A stretch of 64,000 nucleotides of DNA from Cryptomeria japonica (taxonomy: Eukaryota; Streptophyta; Pinopsida; Cupressales; Cupressaceae), in contig NC_081414.1 of NCBI RefSeq assembly GCF_030272615.1, positions 306,825,664 to 306,889,663 on the forward strand. Direction: 5' to 3'. Position 1 is the stretch's first letter. Every line of letters starts with the position of its first letter. The translations under genes were made by a program, and so were the position numbers. The notes below the pieces were generated by a model. The model made no database searches and was not told where the DNA came from. It saw nothing but the letters and a program-made list of their open reading frames with translations. Shown one piece after another: positions 44,041-56,737 of the stretch.

Positions 44041-45441
44041 GCAGTTGTCAACCGCTGCGAAGACCCTATGGGACTTGCCCATATCCCCAACTGTCAGCTT
44101 TGATGCTGCCATTCTCTGACTTCCTGCCATCTGACCCTGAGGACACTCTCTCACCATGTGTCCCATGGCTCCACATGTGAAGCAAGCACCACGTGCCTGA
44201 AACTGCACGCCCTATGGTCTAGAGAAAGAGTGTCCCCCTGTTCTGCTAGAACCACTATACCCACCCCTGGAGGATGGCTTAGTCCTCGCCGGAGGTGTGT
44301 AAGGAACCTGAGATCGCTGATCTCATCTCTGACCCTAAGACTGCCACTGCTTGGGCTTTACACCCTGCTGACTCTGCAAAGGCCTCTGCCTCTAGTTCTG
44401 CTATGACTGCTGTGGAGGAAGGGGTTTGGAGAACCCCGATGTGTGTCTGTTGTTGCCCTTCCAATGGAGTTTCTGAAATCTGTAAGTCTGGGGTATAGGG
44501 TTTCAGTTCTGAGACCAATCTCTTGAGTCCTAAGGCCTGACCTGAATCTCCTCTGCTATCAAGGCCTTCTCCATGGCAACCTGAAGGCCCCTTGGAGTGG
44601 CCATCCTCACCGGTCCTGCTATGTCAGCATTCAGCCCTCTGATAAATTGGTTGACGAGAAGCTTCTCTTCTTTCAGGTAGTCCACATATGGTAAGAACTC
44701 GAAGAACTTGCTCTCATACTGGGTCACTAAAAGACCCTTCTGCTGGAGGTCATGGAACTCATCCACCCTACGTTGTCTGTAGTGCTATGATAAGTACCTC
44801 TCCCTGAATCTCTCTGTGAAAATCTCCCATGTGAGAGTATGTGCCACTAAACCACACTTATATTCCTCCTGTCTCCACCATGTGTAGGTCGTTCCTCTCA
44901 ATAGGTGGACTACTACATGTGCCTTTAGATTGCTCTCGTAGGAGCATGATGCAAAGCACCTATCCAGGCTCAAAAGCCATGCCTCTGCTTCTACTCCGTC
45001 GGTAGAGCTCCCAAAAGATGGTGGCTGAAGGTGCATAACCTCTCTGATTAGATCCCCTGGATCCTGACGTGCCCTCTCATAATACACTGGTGCTACTACT
45101 AGAGGTGGTGCTGGTAGGTGTACAGACTCGAGTTCATGCCCAACCTGACTCTCTATGGGATTAGGAGGTGGACTTTTACTCCATTCCCATTCTACTATTC
45201 TATGGCTCCCTGAGTTCTGGTTTTCAACATGATGATCTACTACCGAAAGCCTATCCTGGACTATGCCAATCAGGTTCTGTAGAGCTAACAAGATGTCTCA
45301 GTTCAGGTCAACCGACCATTCGGGAGGAGCCTCTGGGTTCTCTTCCGGAACTGATTCCTCCCTATCGACCTCTTCGCGTGCCATGCGTTCATGCCTAGGG
45401 CCTCTACCACATTTGCAAGCTTGTTGCGTAGTTGGAGGCAT
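44041..45441 (-). pseudogene. gag: Element G gag
   Basis: Starts at the ATG at 45441 (MPPTTQQACKCGRGPRHERM), the first ATG after the primer site. The capsid part carries MHLQPPSFGSSTDGVEAEAW, HLLRGTTYTWWRQEEY and WEIFTERFRERYL, typical of chromovirus Gag. An intact CCHC, CFTCGAMGHMVREC, lies near 44140-44190. A TGA near 45295 and a TAG at 44785 interrupt it. Confidence 0.85.
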
Positions 45442-45600
45442 CCTTATAAGAAAATAAAATAAAATGAAATAAATAAATAATTTTTCGGAGAAAGATTTAA
45501 TTTATTTAAAATTAACTATAATAATAAAAAAAATATATAATTTATTTAATTAAATAATTAAAGCGAAACATAATGGAGAAAGGTTCCTAGAGTAGGAAAC

Positions 45601-45615
45601 TTGGCTTTGATACCA
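45601..45615 (-). other. Element G primer-binding site
   Basis: The minus strand reads TGGTATCAAAGCCAA three bases from the LTR end, the tRNA-Met primer variant common in plant chromoviruses. Confidence 0.85.
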
Positions 45616-45618
45616 AAA

Positions 45619-46318
45619 TGTCATGCCCAAACTTTTGGGCACAAACGGAATAATTTTTTTTTTTTTTAAACATAATCTAATAAAACTAAGTTTGCGAAAT
45701 AATGCATTAACAAGTCTTGTCTTAACTAAGTTTGGTTTTTTCAACTAATAGAAATCTTATACATTAGATCAAGTAAGCGAGATGATCTAAGTTAAATGCA
45801 GAATATTAATTCTCCAAAGAATTACTATTATCTCACCAAATAATAAATGATATTAATTTCGTTTAAACAATAATCTCTAAATAAATTTGCAAGAGATTTT
45901 ATTAATCTCAAATAGCCCATTAATTGCCTAGGAATTAAATTAATTGGCCTTAGCACCTAGCTTTATAAAACCTATTATTTATTTTAACAATAATTATAAT
46001 TCGTCTAAAATATGACTCTAGGGTCGATTAGTCCCATAGTGCAATTGTGCTTTAAAATTTAATTAAAGTTGGCGAATAAAATTTATCTTCTAAGGCTAAC
46101 TATTTCCAAAGTATTTATTATTATTTCCCCAAAAGATCAAACCCAAAAAGGGGTCTAAAACTAGCTTTAAATTAAAGCCCTAGTAAAAACTCTACTCAAT
46201 AACAAAAGAAATTTCACTATTTCATTAATTAATCCAATTAAAATCTTAATCTATATGTCATATATATATATATATATGACTACATATATAACTATGTACT
46301 ATTACTTTAGGAAGATAT

Positions 46319-46369
<51 letters not shown>

Positions 46370-49300
46370 TATATATTTATATATATACATTTATATATAG
46401 GTATATCTAACCCCATAAAAGATTATAAAAAGTTGATAAATAAAGTAATAATCTTGTTCAAAGTCTATGGGGAAATACCCTATTCAAAATTCGAATAGGG
46501 TTTCCCCCTCTTTTTTTTTTATAATAAAGTAATAAAACCCTAACTCCTTTATTTCTTCTACACATCCCACACATTTTTTTTTTATAATGTTATTTATGTG
46601 TGTTTTGCCCTAACCCAAAAATTGGGTTAGGACATGTGTGTATGTGTTTTATATTTTTTTTGGTTGTGTAGGATTGGGAGTGGCAGCCATGGGGTGTCAC
46701 CGAGGGTGGAGTTTTACCAAGGCACGAGGGGCGGTGGAGCTGTCTTTGCGTAGGGCGATGGTCATGGAAAAGAAGGCGGGGCCTCCTGCAATGGCGCCTG
46801 GGTGCCACTACGGGTCGCGGTCCGCGGTGTCTCTACGGGACGCAGGTTCATAGCTTGCAGTGGTGCCACAGGTGCCTCTGTGTGCCTCGGCCCACAATGG
46901 CACCTTGGCACCTCTGTGGGTCGCGACCCACAGGGTTCCCGTGCCACCCAGGCCTCCCACCAGGGGGGTTTTCCAACAAAGTCCACTTTTTTTTTAAATT
47001 AAATTTTTTTTTTTAGTTTTTTTTTTTTTAAAGAAAATTCAAGCACTTATATATATATATTATTTTCTGATTTTTTTAGAGATTTAATATAAATTTTTAA
47101 GACTGAGTAAAATATTTAAATATATATATATATATATGTGCACACTCTTAAGCATTTTGTATCATTTTTTTTATTTCAACTTTATAAACCATGCAGAAAA
47201 CTGATAAAAATAATGACAGCATGTCATTGATGCAAATATTCATTTTCTATAATGCTAATATCTAGACTTTAAATTTTGCCTTATCTTTTTTGTTTAAAGC
47301 ATTTTGTAAATTTTTATTTAAAAAGAACACTAACAGCAAGTTTTCTAAACAAATAGATTCAAAATAATGCATTGTATCTTTCTTTTGACAACTAGTTGCT
47401 AACTTTAGAGATAGGGAATAAAATCTAGATTTTATTTTTTTGCAATAATTAAAATGAAAAAATGTAATAAATCAGATATATTTTCTGCTAGTAAATGAAA
47501 TGACAGAATGTAGTAAATTTTAAGAGCAACTACTTTAGCCTAGGAAACATTAAAAAATCAATTTAGAGGTAGGCATATTAACACTATTTAACCATTTATT
47601 GAACTTGAATCTATCTCAATAGGCCTAAATACTTTCTTTTCCTATTTCCAAAATTTCAATTTGCATGAAGTAATAAAAAAGAACTTTTATATTCCAATAC
47701 AATAAGAATGCATCAAAACATCATTTTAGTAACTATAGGGACTTAATAAAAGAATATACATTTCATTTTGCAAAAGTAAATTAATAGAATGAATCACTTC
47801 TTATACCATATTTAGAATAGAAAAAAGTTAACATTACAAATGGGTATGAAACCCAACTAGTCTCTCTTTTTTTTGGAATGAGGACTTGAATATAAAATGG
47901 ATACATTCTTTTTTTTTGAAAAATAAATACAACATTTAGCTTTCCTTTACATAGCTACAACATAAATACATCATCCCATTTCCCACTCTTTTCTGCAACT
48001 CAAGTAAAAACCAGCAACATCTATCTTTCTTTTTTTTTTTCTTCCCATCCCAAGCAACTTGCAAATAAAACATAAGGCTTGACCATGGAGTGCTCACCTC
48101 CTAGCCTAGGCTTACTAGAAGCCACCCCCAAGCTTGGATAACCAAGCACTAGACAGGTTACACACATACAACCACAACAAGCAAAGGGGTAAACACACAA
48201 CAAACAATTTTCCCTTCCAAGACTACACATCACCACAACTTGTGATGATTTTCTAAGGGTGGAAGTGGACCAAATACCATTGGGGAGACTACAAGCAGGG
48301 AACATCTCAAGCCACCTCATGGCAACCAAATACAACACAAACACATCCCCACATCCTTATGCCCCCCAAAGGCATGTAAGCCATACCATCTCTCCTTATG
48401 ACCCCCAAATGCATAAACAAGGCTATGCAGCAAGGGTCACAAAAGAACACCCTTGAGATCACTCTCCTTAAAGAAGAGCCTCTCACCCAAGGCTTTCAAA
48501 CTTCTTCCACCCCAAGACCATCCTACTCTCCCAAGACTAGAAGGCCTTGGACACTCCCAATACAAGAAAAAGCATATAAAGAAACAAAGGGGAAAAAAAT
48601 CACATTTTCTTTTACAAAGTAAAATACATATAATCAACTCTTCCATACAAGCATTTCTTCAACCATGCATATACAACATAAACAAAAGAGAGTAAGAACC
48701 AACCTTAATCTACCCAAAGGTTTTGATAGATCTAGTTGGGGATGAGCAGCCCAAATCCACATAATCTTTTCACTAACACTTAGCCAAAATTCTATCCTAC
48801 AACTATTCTTCAAAATTGCATGATCTCCAACAATGGAGAGTGGGTGATTAACTCAGTAAGTCCCTAATCCTTGCCTAAGAAGGCCTCTCTCACTCTTCCC
48901 AACCCCTTGGATAGAGTGAGAGTTCCCAATGGTTGGTCTTCCCAACCTCTTATATGTTGCTAAAACTGAAAAGAGAAAAGGTAAGAGAGGATGGGGAAGA
49001 GAGTCTGACACCAAAAAGGAAGGTTGTCTATCCTAGGAAGAACCCCTACCCAAGGAAAATTTGGGACCACACTCAAATGTTTGAAATGAGATTTGGTAGA
49101 AACAAACTCTCTCCAAGAGACAAGTCAAAATCAATGACACTAATCAGCACATGTGTCAAGTGACACAATAAAATACATTATAAAAATTACACATGGAATT
49201 TGTCTCTTGTTGGATTTACACAAATTAATAAAATTAATTTAACACACATGCATCATTTACTTTCACAAATAAAATACGATACAAACAGGGTGTTGTCTGT

Positions 49301-49826
49301 CCAAATAGACAACCCCTGGCTTTACAAACGTACATAGGTCTAGGTTTGGTTCTCCATAATATTTCCATGGTCACATGGATAATTTTCCTGTGCATCTCAA
49401 TTTACACATTAGTAATTCCAAATAACCACATATATTATTAAACACAAGAATTTGAATACACCTCAAACACTCATACAATTGACAGTAATAAATCAATATC
49501 TCATATATCCCAATAAATCAACATAAGCAATTATTATAATCCTCAAAATTTGATCCATTCATAATACATGCATCCTATTTCTATCATCATAATAAAGTCC
49601 TACAAATCCAATAATGACATACATCATCTCAAGTAATTCTATTCTACCATCATATAAAGTTTGATATCCATAATGCATAAAAATGAAGCATCAATATACA
49701 TCAATGTTACCCAAATCATGGAATCATATAAGTTCTAAATCCATAATGCATAAAAATAAAGCATTTATAATAGTCTCATCATGAAAATAGAAAAAATGCT
49801 AGGATGAGTTAGGGTAGGGCCTAACA
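45619..49826 (-). repeat. Element G 5' LTR (right)
   Basis: Collinear with 34625-38997. Differences: a (TA)n tract at 46323-46366 much longer than in the left copy, a GC-rich patch (46675-46975) longer by about 100 bp, no (CA)n expansion, and absence of about 220 bp after 49043. On the minus strand it starts TGTTAGGCCCTACC, where the left copy has TGTGAGGCC. Confidence 0.92.
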
Positions 49827-50759
49827 GATCATGTACCAGTTATCCATCTTTTCCTGAAATTTATTAAAGTAGACATCCATTATCTCATTGAAATTAACAC
49901 CTAGCTGATTGATAAAATCATTTATCTGATGGGTGTTTGGTCGGTGTAATTCCCAAACAATGTTACCAACTGAGGGAAAGAACTTCTAAAATAGAAGAAC
50001 ATGCACACTAAGAGTGACCCAAACTTTAGTGTGTTAGCAGAGTTATTCTTCTTAGGTTTCCTTATTGTATTGAGATTCTCAAAAAGATTCTTCAACAATA
50101 CTTCACATAGATCAATTTTCATACCCTTTTTCACAATTTATAGGCCAAATCCACAGTTGCACATGGTACACTATTCTCTCTCGCTGACTGAAAGAAACAA
50201 TAACCGATGACTCTAATTGCAAACTGTAGTTTTGCATCTATTACCTTATTCAGCTTAAGTCCTTTGCAATCAGACTCAACTCCGGTTAAGGTTATCAGTT
50301 CCTTCTGTGAAATCATCTTATGTGCTCGGGCATGGTCGTATATAGGGTATCTGGTGATTATGTGAATAAACTCCTTGGTGATCTTGAACGGTTGGTCTTC
50401 TAACCACATAAAGTCATCATGCACTCTGCTCAAAACAAATTTGACCCATTGGGGTTTGAAAACTCGAGGATAGGCTAGAGCTTCGGTCAATCTCTTAACC
50501 TTGATATGCTCATACTTACTATCCATTATTCCATCAATGCAAAGTTCATCATACATTTCCTTAATTTCGGTATGACCTAGCTCTTCTACATGACACTTAG
50601 TATAAAATCTAACATCTTCAACCAATAGAACCCTATTGGAATAAGAGAAAATGCAATTTTCTAATCAGGTTCAGATGCCACTTTGGGAGGTAAGGAATAC
50701 TTAAGTGAGGGCTTCTCAATAGTCTCAACTACAACTGGTTTCTTCATCTTGGGAGCCAT
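49827..50759 (-). pseudogene. Element F ORF2, N-terminal part
   Basis: The minus-strand start is MAPKMKKPVVVETIEKPSLK (ATG at 50759). After a frameshift near 50655 it runs VEDVRFYTKCHVEELGHTEI, FKPQWVKFVLSRVHDDFMWL, FAIRVIGYCFFQSARENSVP and IDLCEVLLKNLFENLNTIRK, then LKFGSLLVCMFFYFRSSFP. The segment from VIGY to FP aligns clearly with D (VIGYWTFYSSRINYV, IDLCTCMQRQLLVNLKLI, FGQLLVGLFYFQGYFP). It vaguely recalls the so-called plant transposon protein domain; I cannot confirm that. Element G interrupts it at 49826. Confidence 0.6.
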
Positions 50760-51279
50760 TTCAAGCTTTGTATTTCTACTATTAAAATAGCTTAGGGTCT
50801 CAACTAACCAAAAAATGCTTTCGACTTAGTAAATATAATGAAAATATTCACAATTGATATTGATCGGTTAACTTTCTTGAAAATGCGTTTAAGATTGTGT
50901 GAAAATACCTTGAATTCACTCTAAAATGTTTGAACACCTTTGATTCACTTAGGTCTGCTCTTTGAAAATTGGTAAGTGTAAAATGACCACACAAAGAACT
51001 TTAAATACACCCTTTACCTTATCGGGCTTCATGCAATTAGGTAAGATAAGCATTAAATGCACTTGATTACACTTTACCGACTAACTTCCTTTTATGCTTT
51101 TACCAACTAGACAGGTTCACTGTATTTACCGACTTCACTAGTAAATCGTAACACTAGATACAATTTCAGAAATGTTAATACATCTTAGCTATGCAGATTT
51201 TGGAGTTATTTCCATGATTAAAATAGGAACTGTTAAGATCTAACCTTATGAAGATGCAGTCCCTTCATACCTTTATTGA

Positions 51280-52635
51280 TTAATTGGAAGTAGATGCACC
51301 TAACTCAGTAGGTAAGGTGCTTTCTTCATTATTTGATCCATTTTCCTTCTTTTTCCATATTTTCTGTAATTTGATTCTTATCTCTTTAGTATCTCCTTTG
51401 GGTTGATCTCTGCAATCTTTAGCCAAGTGTCCAACTTTATGACAATGAAAGCATGCCATTCCAAGATTTCTCCATGATCTCTGATTGTTCATTCCAAACC
51501 TTATCATATAGTTTGCACTTATATGTCCATACCTTCCACAACATTCACACCATATTCTTGTATTGTAATCCCATGGTATTGCAATATATTGTCGATTAAG
51601 ATCTATGTGAGTTTGATAGCTTCTATCATTTGCTTGATGTGGAGACCACATGTAGTTTTTATTCTTAAACCAACACTTCTCAGTATTGTGTCCATATCTA
51701 TTGCAGCTTTTGCAAAATCCCTTGAATTTTTCCTTTTGATAATTGCTAACAAACGTTTTCCTACATTGTTTACATGTGTGACCATACTTATTGCAATTGT
51801 AACAATAACTATAAGACCTAGTGACATTCAGTAGCTTACCTTTTCTGATTCGGCACATGTTGGCAGTATGTCCTTATTTACCACAGTAGTTGCAAATAGG
51901 CTTGTTATATTTCAACTTATCTTTGTTTCCAGCCTTCTTTGATGATTCTCCTTTCTTGGTGGTGTTGAGTCCTTTGTTGGTAGAGTCGTTTCTTTTGTAA
52001 CTGAGTCCTGCAGATTTGTTGGGTGATCTTGTGTTTAGTTGCTCATCCAACATTCTTGACGCTTCATAACTTTTCTTCAGTGTTTCTTTTGACTTGTTTT
52101 CTGCTTCAAGTTCATCAGTCAATCTTGATAATTCAAGTTTCAATGCTTGGTTCTCATTTTCTTTCAAAGTTGCTTCATGATGTTCATGACCCAATTGATC
52201 AGACAGATTATGTTGAATTCCAGTCATCCTTGTGATTTCATCATTCTTTTCAAATACTAATGCTTCCAGCTGTTGTTTTTCTCTTTCTGTATCTTTTATG
52301 TTATCTTCAACTACTCTTAATGCATCAAGATTTTTAGTCATCTGTGTGCTAAAATACTCATGTTCCCTTCTCATTGCTTTAAGCTAATCATTTAATGTTT
52401 TGTTCTTTTCTTTCAATTCTATAATCATTTCTTCAGACTCTTCTGATATGTTGTTCTCAGATGATGTCTCAATTTGTTCCACCAACTCTTGTGAGTCCTG
52501 TAAATCATCAAACAATCTTCTTCTTACTTTCAGTGATTTTTGCATTTGTCTCTACATGTCTACAATCACTTGATTAGCATGATCCAATTCTTCTTGGAGA
52601 TTCACAATTTTGCATGATTGTTTATCGCCTTCCAT
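51280..52635 (-). pseudogene. Element F ORF1: coiled-coil Gag-like protein with five CCHC knuckles
   Basis: Starts MEGDKQSCKIVNLQEELDHA at 52635, 50 nt after the primer site. Residues 1 to about 210 are a long coiled coil (KQQLEALVFEKNDEITRMTG, LELSRLTDELEAENKSK). A Ser/Lys-rich linker leads into five CX2CX4HX4C units: CNYCGK-stop-GHTANMC, CYNCNKYGHTCKQC, CKSCNRYGHNTEKC, CECCGRYGHISANY (last Cys lost) and CFHCHKVGHLAKDC. The C-terminus is Lys-rich. The whole frame (452 codons) has only three stops and no frameshift. A nucleic-acid-binding capsid-type role is inferred from the CCHC array. Confidence 0.72.
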
Positions 52636-52683
52636 TGATGGGATCTTTCTCTTTAGGCTGTAAAACCCTTTTCCAAGAGTATA

Positions 52684-52695
52684 GCTCTGATACCA
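52684..52695 (-). other. Element F primer-binding site (tRNA-iMet)
   Basis: The minus strand reads TGGTATCAGAGC two bases inside the 5' LTR end. Confidence 0.88.
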
Positions 52696-52697
52696 AT

Positions 52698-53885
52698 TGT
52701 TAGGTCCAACAATGAAAGCTAATATACTAAGAGGGGAGGGGTGAATCAGTACTTCAAAATTTTTCTTCAAAAAAAATCTTACTGATAAACATAAACTATA
52801 TATAGTTGATCTCATAATATATAAATCCAAAACACAATCATATAATTTACATCCATACACATTTCACTCCATAACACAAAGATTTTGGTTATACAGAAAC
52901 TCTTGGTTAGAGAGAAAAACTACGGTGGGGATGGCACCCACAACTTCACTACTGCAATTATAAAGGTTGCTCGGTTAGAGCTACATGTTTAGCTATTTTT
53001 GATAGCTTACCCTGTTAGGAGTATCAAGATCTTTAGATCTACCTTGCTAAAGGATTTTACAAATACTTTTACAAAATGTAGTACTTGGTTAAAGGCTTTA
53101 CAATTTATAAACCTTGTTAGAGTCTTTTACCTTGTTAAAGGTTTCTATCACAACTCAAAATAATTCAATCAAAATCTTTTACAAAATATCTGCAACTTTA
53201 CATCTGAATGTTATAGCAGACTCTATGTGCTCAATATGAAATTACCATGCTCATAGCATACCTCGGTAATTGCTAGATCAACTCGGTGACCTCTTCTGTA
53301 TTCTCTGTCCCTTAAACTATTTTATGAAAATCTTCTCTGTGACCTCTGAATACCTTTGTTCAATCATCACATCTTATCTTTTCACAAGATTTTTATCTTC
53401 AACTCACCATATTTTTCTCCTCTTTGGATACTCAAATCACTCTATATATAGATCTCTAAGGTGGTGATCTTGTTCATACATCGATTATACAAACATGTTT
53501 TATCAAATGAATAAACATAGAAATTATTTCATTAGATAAACTTCCTCAAAATCATACAAAATCTTTAAGTGCAATTCCCTATGAAATAACGGTTCCCTGT
53601 TCTCGAATCTTGTAACACATTTCCACATATGTGTCCAGGTTCATTGAATCTGGTAACACATTTCCACTCAGTTCAGATTAACTTGGTGTACCTTCTTTGC
53701 TACTCAGTGGACAAAGGAAATTTACTCGGTAGACAGCTCGGTATATATCATCTCAGTGACTAGCCTTTCTTCTGTAACCGACACCCTTAGTGCTTACCGA
53801 CAGAATCTTTCTGTAGTATTAACTGACTAGGGTATACAGGATGACTTTGAACATAAAACTAATGACAACTTAGTAAATACTAATG
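52698..53885 (-). repeat. Element F 5' LTR
   Basis: Collinear with 30721-31914. The outer end is altered: where the left LTR ends GTAACA this copy has CTAATG. It holds the TATA box at 53442-53451. Confidence 0.85.
53442..53451 (-). promoter_or_regulatory. TATA box of element F 5' LTR
   Basis: Palindromic CTATATATAG, placed in the LTR upstream of ORF1 transcription. The 3' LTR copy is mutated (CTATGTATATAG). Confidence 0.5.
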
Positions 53886-54188
53886 TACCTTTGCAGATGA
53901 AATGATCAGTGTTGCAGGAAGGATTATGCGGATCAAAGAATCCGATACGGGGAATATCAGCGTTGTTGAATTTGTTGCTTCTGCTGGAATTGCTAGTGTT
54001 GTTGATACTACAGGGGGTTCTGATATTGATAATGGTGCTATGGATGTAGTTATTGCTATTGATGGGGTTTCTAGTTTGATTAGTGGGATGATTGGTGATG
54101 TGGATGATATTGTTGGGATTCTCAGCTGTATTGGAGCAATTGGTGTGGTTTTGGGTGTTGTTGATATAATCAAAGGTGACCTCTTTAG
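53886..54188 (-). pseudogene. Element E fragment between D and F
   Basis: The minus strand continues element E from the right side of D (YQPKTL) into an Asn/Thr-rich segment ending IPRIGFFDPHNPSCNTDHF and ICKG, where F begins. TTTAG at 54184-54188 is the left duplication of D. The plus-strand open frame across this segment is a shadow. Confidence 0.55.
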
Positions 54189-55409
54189 TGTTGGCATTTT
54201 TGATGATTATGTTGTTATTGTCATTGATGGACACACACTTTCTATGAGATCACTTTTTGAATGTATGAAATATGCTCAACCGATATTTGTTCCAAACCGG
54301 TATTATGTTGTAGTCTTTAGACTATCAATGTTTTGCAGAAAGTGTTTACCGATCTCAACCGACATGAAGATCTCAAGAAGCATGTTGACCTCAAGTGGTT
54401 TGAGGATCTCAAGAAAAATGTAGAAAAGGAACTAGGAGTGGTAGTTATCATTTTCCCAGTCTTCATTTTTGTCAAACTGGTAATCTGTTTAATAGTTAAA
54501 CCGGTATTAATCTGAGTTATCAACTAGTAATCGATAAAGTTGTATAAATCGGTAATACTCTACGATGAGTTACCAACCAGTATATTTTTGTGATGAGTTA
54601 CCATCCACTGACACTTTGATGGTGATTTTGTGTCATGTTACCAAATGTGTCTAGATACAATGAACCTAGGAAATTGCAATGTAATCCTATTAGACCAACA
54701 TGAAATGAGATTCCTTTTAAGGACATCATGTCTAGGGTTTTAGTGTGAGTAGCTGTTAGGGTTTTTGGTGGTTGAGTTCTTGTATTTGCGATCTTAACAG
54801 AGAAGATCAAGTCTATGTACTGTAACAGTGTGGATTTACTGAAGACTGAAGTAATGTTGAAATGCATTAGCAATGAGCTACCATGGATCTAATCAAGAAG
54901 ACTGTGCCATTTGCTAGATCATTCACTTGTTGATTACTCACATCTTTGACAAGTCAGAAACCCTTAACTGGGTAGGCCCAGAAAAGACTTTGTAAATCCT
55001 CTAACAAGGTGATTCACATCTGTGGATCTGAAATCCTCTCACAAGGTAGTCTTTAATCAGACTTATCTCCTAATAGAGATTGAGATTCCTAACAGGATCT
55101 ATTCTGGTAAAGAATATTGTATGACCTTAACCAGTCTGACCTTAACCAGTCTAGTTACTATTCTATAGATAGCTACTTGTGAGTTTCATCTCGCCGTGGT
55201 TTTTCCCATTTGGGTTTCCACATCAAAATCTCTTGTGTTATGGTGATTGTTCTTCTATGGGTGAATGCCTTACTTGTTGTTTGGTTTGCAATTGTGTTAA
55301 CCAGTTTGTTAGTTAAACTGTTATATTGGTTTGCTTCTAGACTGATAAAGTGTTTGAGTTCAGTATTTTTTGGTATACTAATTCACCCCCACCCTCTTAG
55401 TATTCATGA
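54189..55409 (+). repeat. Element D 5' LTR
   Basis: Starts TGTTGGCATTTTTGATG and ends TATTCATGA (TATTCATCA in the 3' copy). It contains CTCTAACAAGG-type modules, a GTGGTTTTTCCC segment and the ATTCACCCCCACCCTC end signature. Confidence 0.9.
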
Positions 55410-55411
55410 AT

Positions 55412-55424
55412 TGGTATCAGAGCC
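55412..55424 (+). other. Element D primer-binding site (tRNA-iMet)
   Basis: TGGTATCAGAGCC two bases after the LTR. Confidence 0.9.
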
Positions 55425-55459
55425 AACATTTCTATAAGTCTAACCACTTGGAAAGAGAT

Positions 55460-56737
55460 ATGGGGGAATACACTGTGAGGGAACTTACTCATCAGCTCAC
55501 TCAAACTGAGCAAGCCTATGATGAACTTAAAGTCAAATATAAGGCCTCTCAGGAAAAAAGAACAGAGCATGCTGAAAAACTGATGGAGCTAACTAAAAAC
55601 AGTTCTTCTGATGAAACGGATATGGAAGCCCTAGTTCAAGAAGTTGAAAACTGAATGAGTCCAATGCCAACCTAAGGAGGGAACTTGAAGGACTAACTAT
55701 CAGAATGTATCAAGAGCTTAAGAACCGAAGGAAAGATGAAGATCTAGTAAAAGACAAAGATCATGAGATCTCCGAGCTGAAGCAAGAGATCGGTGCACTT
55801 ACCGCTCATCTTCATGAAAATAAAATGAAAAAGGAAGAAATGAAAGGTGAACTACACATGGTTGTTTCTGAGAATGCAACCTTAAAGGAATCCAATGCTG
55901 CTATTACCAAAGAACTTACTGAGTCAAAGGAAATACTTGCCAAATTCAATAAGAGTACTGTCAAGCTAGAGCAAAAGCTTGAATCAGCTAAATCGGTAAA
56001 GAATACCAATGGACTTGGTTTCTCTGATTATGAGGAAGGTGAGACCTCTGAAACAAAAGATGGAGCATCAAAGAAACAACCGACACCAAAGGATAAAGGT
56101 AAGAAAAAGTTCAAACCTGTTTGCTTTAATTGTCTCAAGGAAGGACACACTGCTAATGTATGTAGAAGTAAGGCTTACAATAATTTTTCTTATTTTCTAA
56201 ATGATAAGCCTAGACCCAATAGATTCAATGATAATTGTTATGCATGCAACAAGTTTGGGCATAGAGCATTTGAATGCAGGTCTATCATGCACAACACTGG
56301 AAGGTATCCTCAAAGGAGTCAAGGAGTTTTTTTGAACCCTTTGGGAACCGGAACCCAAACCGGTTTAATACCTATAATCATCAATCAGGAAGCAGTGGCT
56401 ATCAAGCAGCAACTAGATGGAGAGAAACCTATTTGATCTATCATGGTAGTGGTCACACTGCTGCAACATGCAGAAGGAAGAATGGAAACATGAACAATAG
56501 ACCTTGGAGATCACCTGGAATGATTTGCTATCATTGCAACAAACTGGGTCATACAACAATTTCTGCAGAATCAGAAAGAATATATCAGATGATATACCAG
56601 TCAGTTCGGAAGGAAATATAGATGTTGAAACTGTTCAAGTGGATATTAAGAAAACTTGGAAGAAGAAGCTAGAAGAAGTGATTCAAGAAGAACCGGTTTC
56701 TGCACCTAGTGTGGAAGGCACTGAACCGGCAAACTAA
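55460..56737 (+). pseudogene. Element D ORF1: coiled-coil Gag-like protein with four CCHC knuckles
   Basis: Starts MGEYTVRELTHQLTQTEQAY at 55460. An N-terminal coiled coil of about 190 residues (HEISELKQEIGALTAHLHEN) is followed by CFNCLKEGHTANVC, CYACNKFGHRAFEC, YHGSGHTAATC (first Cys lost) and CYHCNKLGH with its last Cys displaced by a frameshift. Frameshifts lie near 55650, in a T7 run near 56330, and near 56555. The C-terminus KKTWKKKLEEVIQ resembles KIWKKKENGSN of the F protein. It is homologous to F ORF1 in layout and length. Confidence 0.72.

Larger units (their letters stand above)
34625..49826 (-). mobile_element. Element G: chromodomain Ty3/Gypsy (Tekay/Del-like), minus strand
   Basis: A 15.2-kb element with LTRs of 4373 bp (left, 3') and 4208 bp (right, 5'), tRNA-Met primer site, Gag, protease, RT, RNase H, integrase and a chromodomain remnant. 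Flanks are GATCC (34620-34624) and GATCA (49827-49831). Very long LTRs with a C-terminal chromodomain fit the Tekay/Del group. It lies inside ORF2 of F and contains insertion H. Confidence 0.92.
30721..53885 (-). mobile_element. Element F: LTR element without pol, two ORFs, minus strand, split by G
   Basis: LTRs at 30721-31914 and 52698-53885, tRNA-iMet primer site, polypurine tracts, a coiled-coil multi-CCHC ORF1 and a long ORF2. Removing G (34625-49826) leaves about 8 kb. No protease, integrase, RT or RNase H motif is visible anywhere in it. ORF1 and ORF2 are homologous to those of D. There is no matching target duplication: GGTTG on the left, none on the right. The right terminal dinucleotide is degraded. 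Confidence 0.8.

Noticed and set aside
53902-54423. 173-residue hydrophobic plus-strand frame
   Set aside because: Runs across the border of element E into the LTR of D and is antisense to the E coding segment; an accident of composition.
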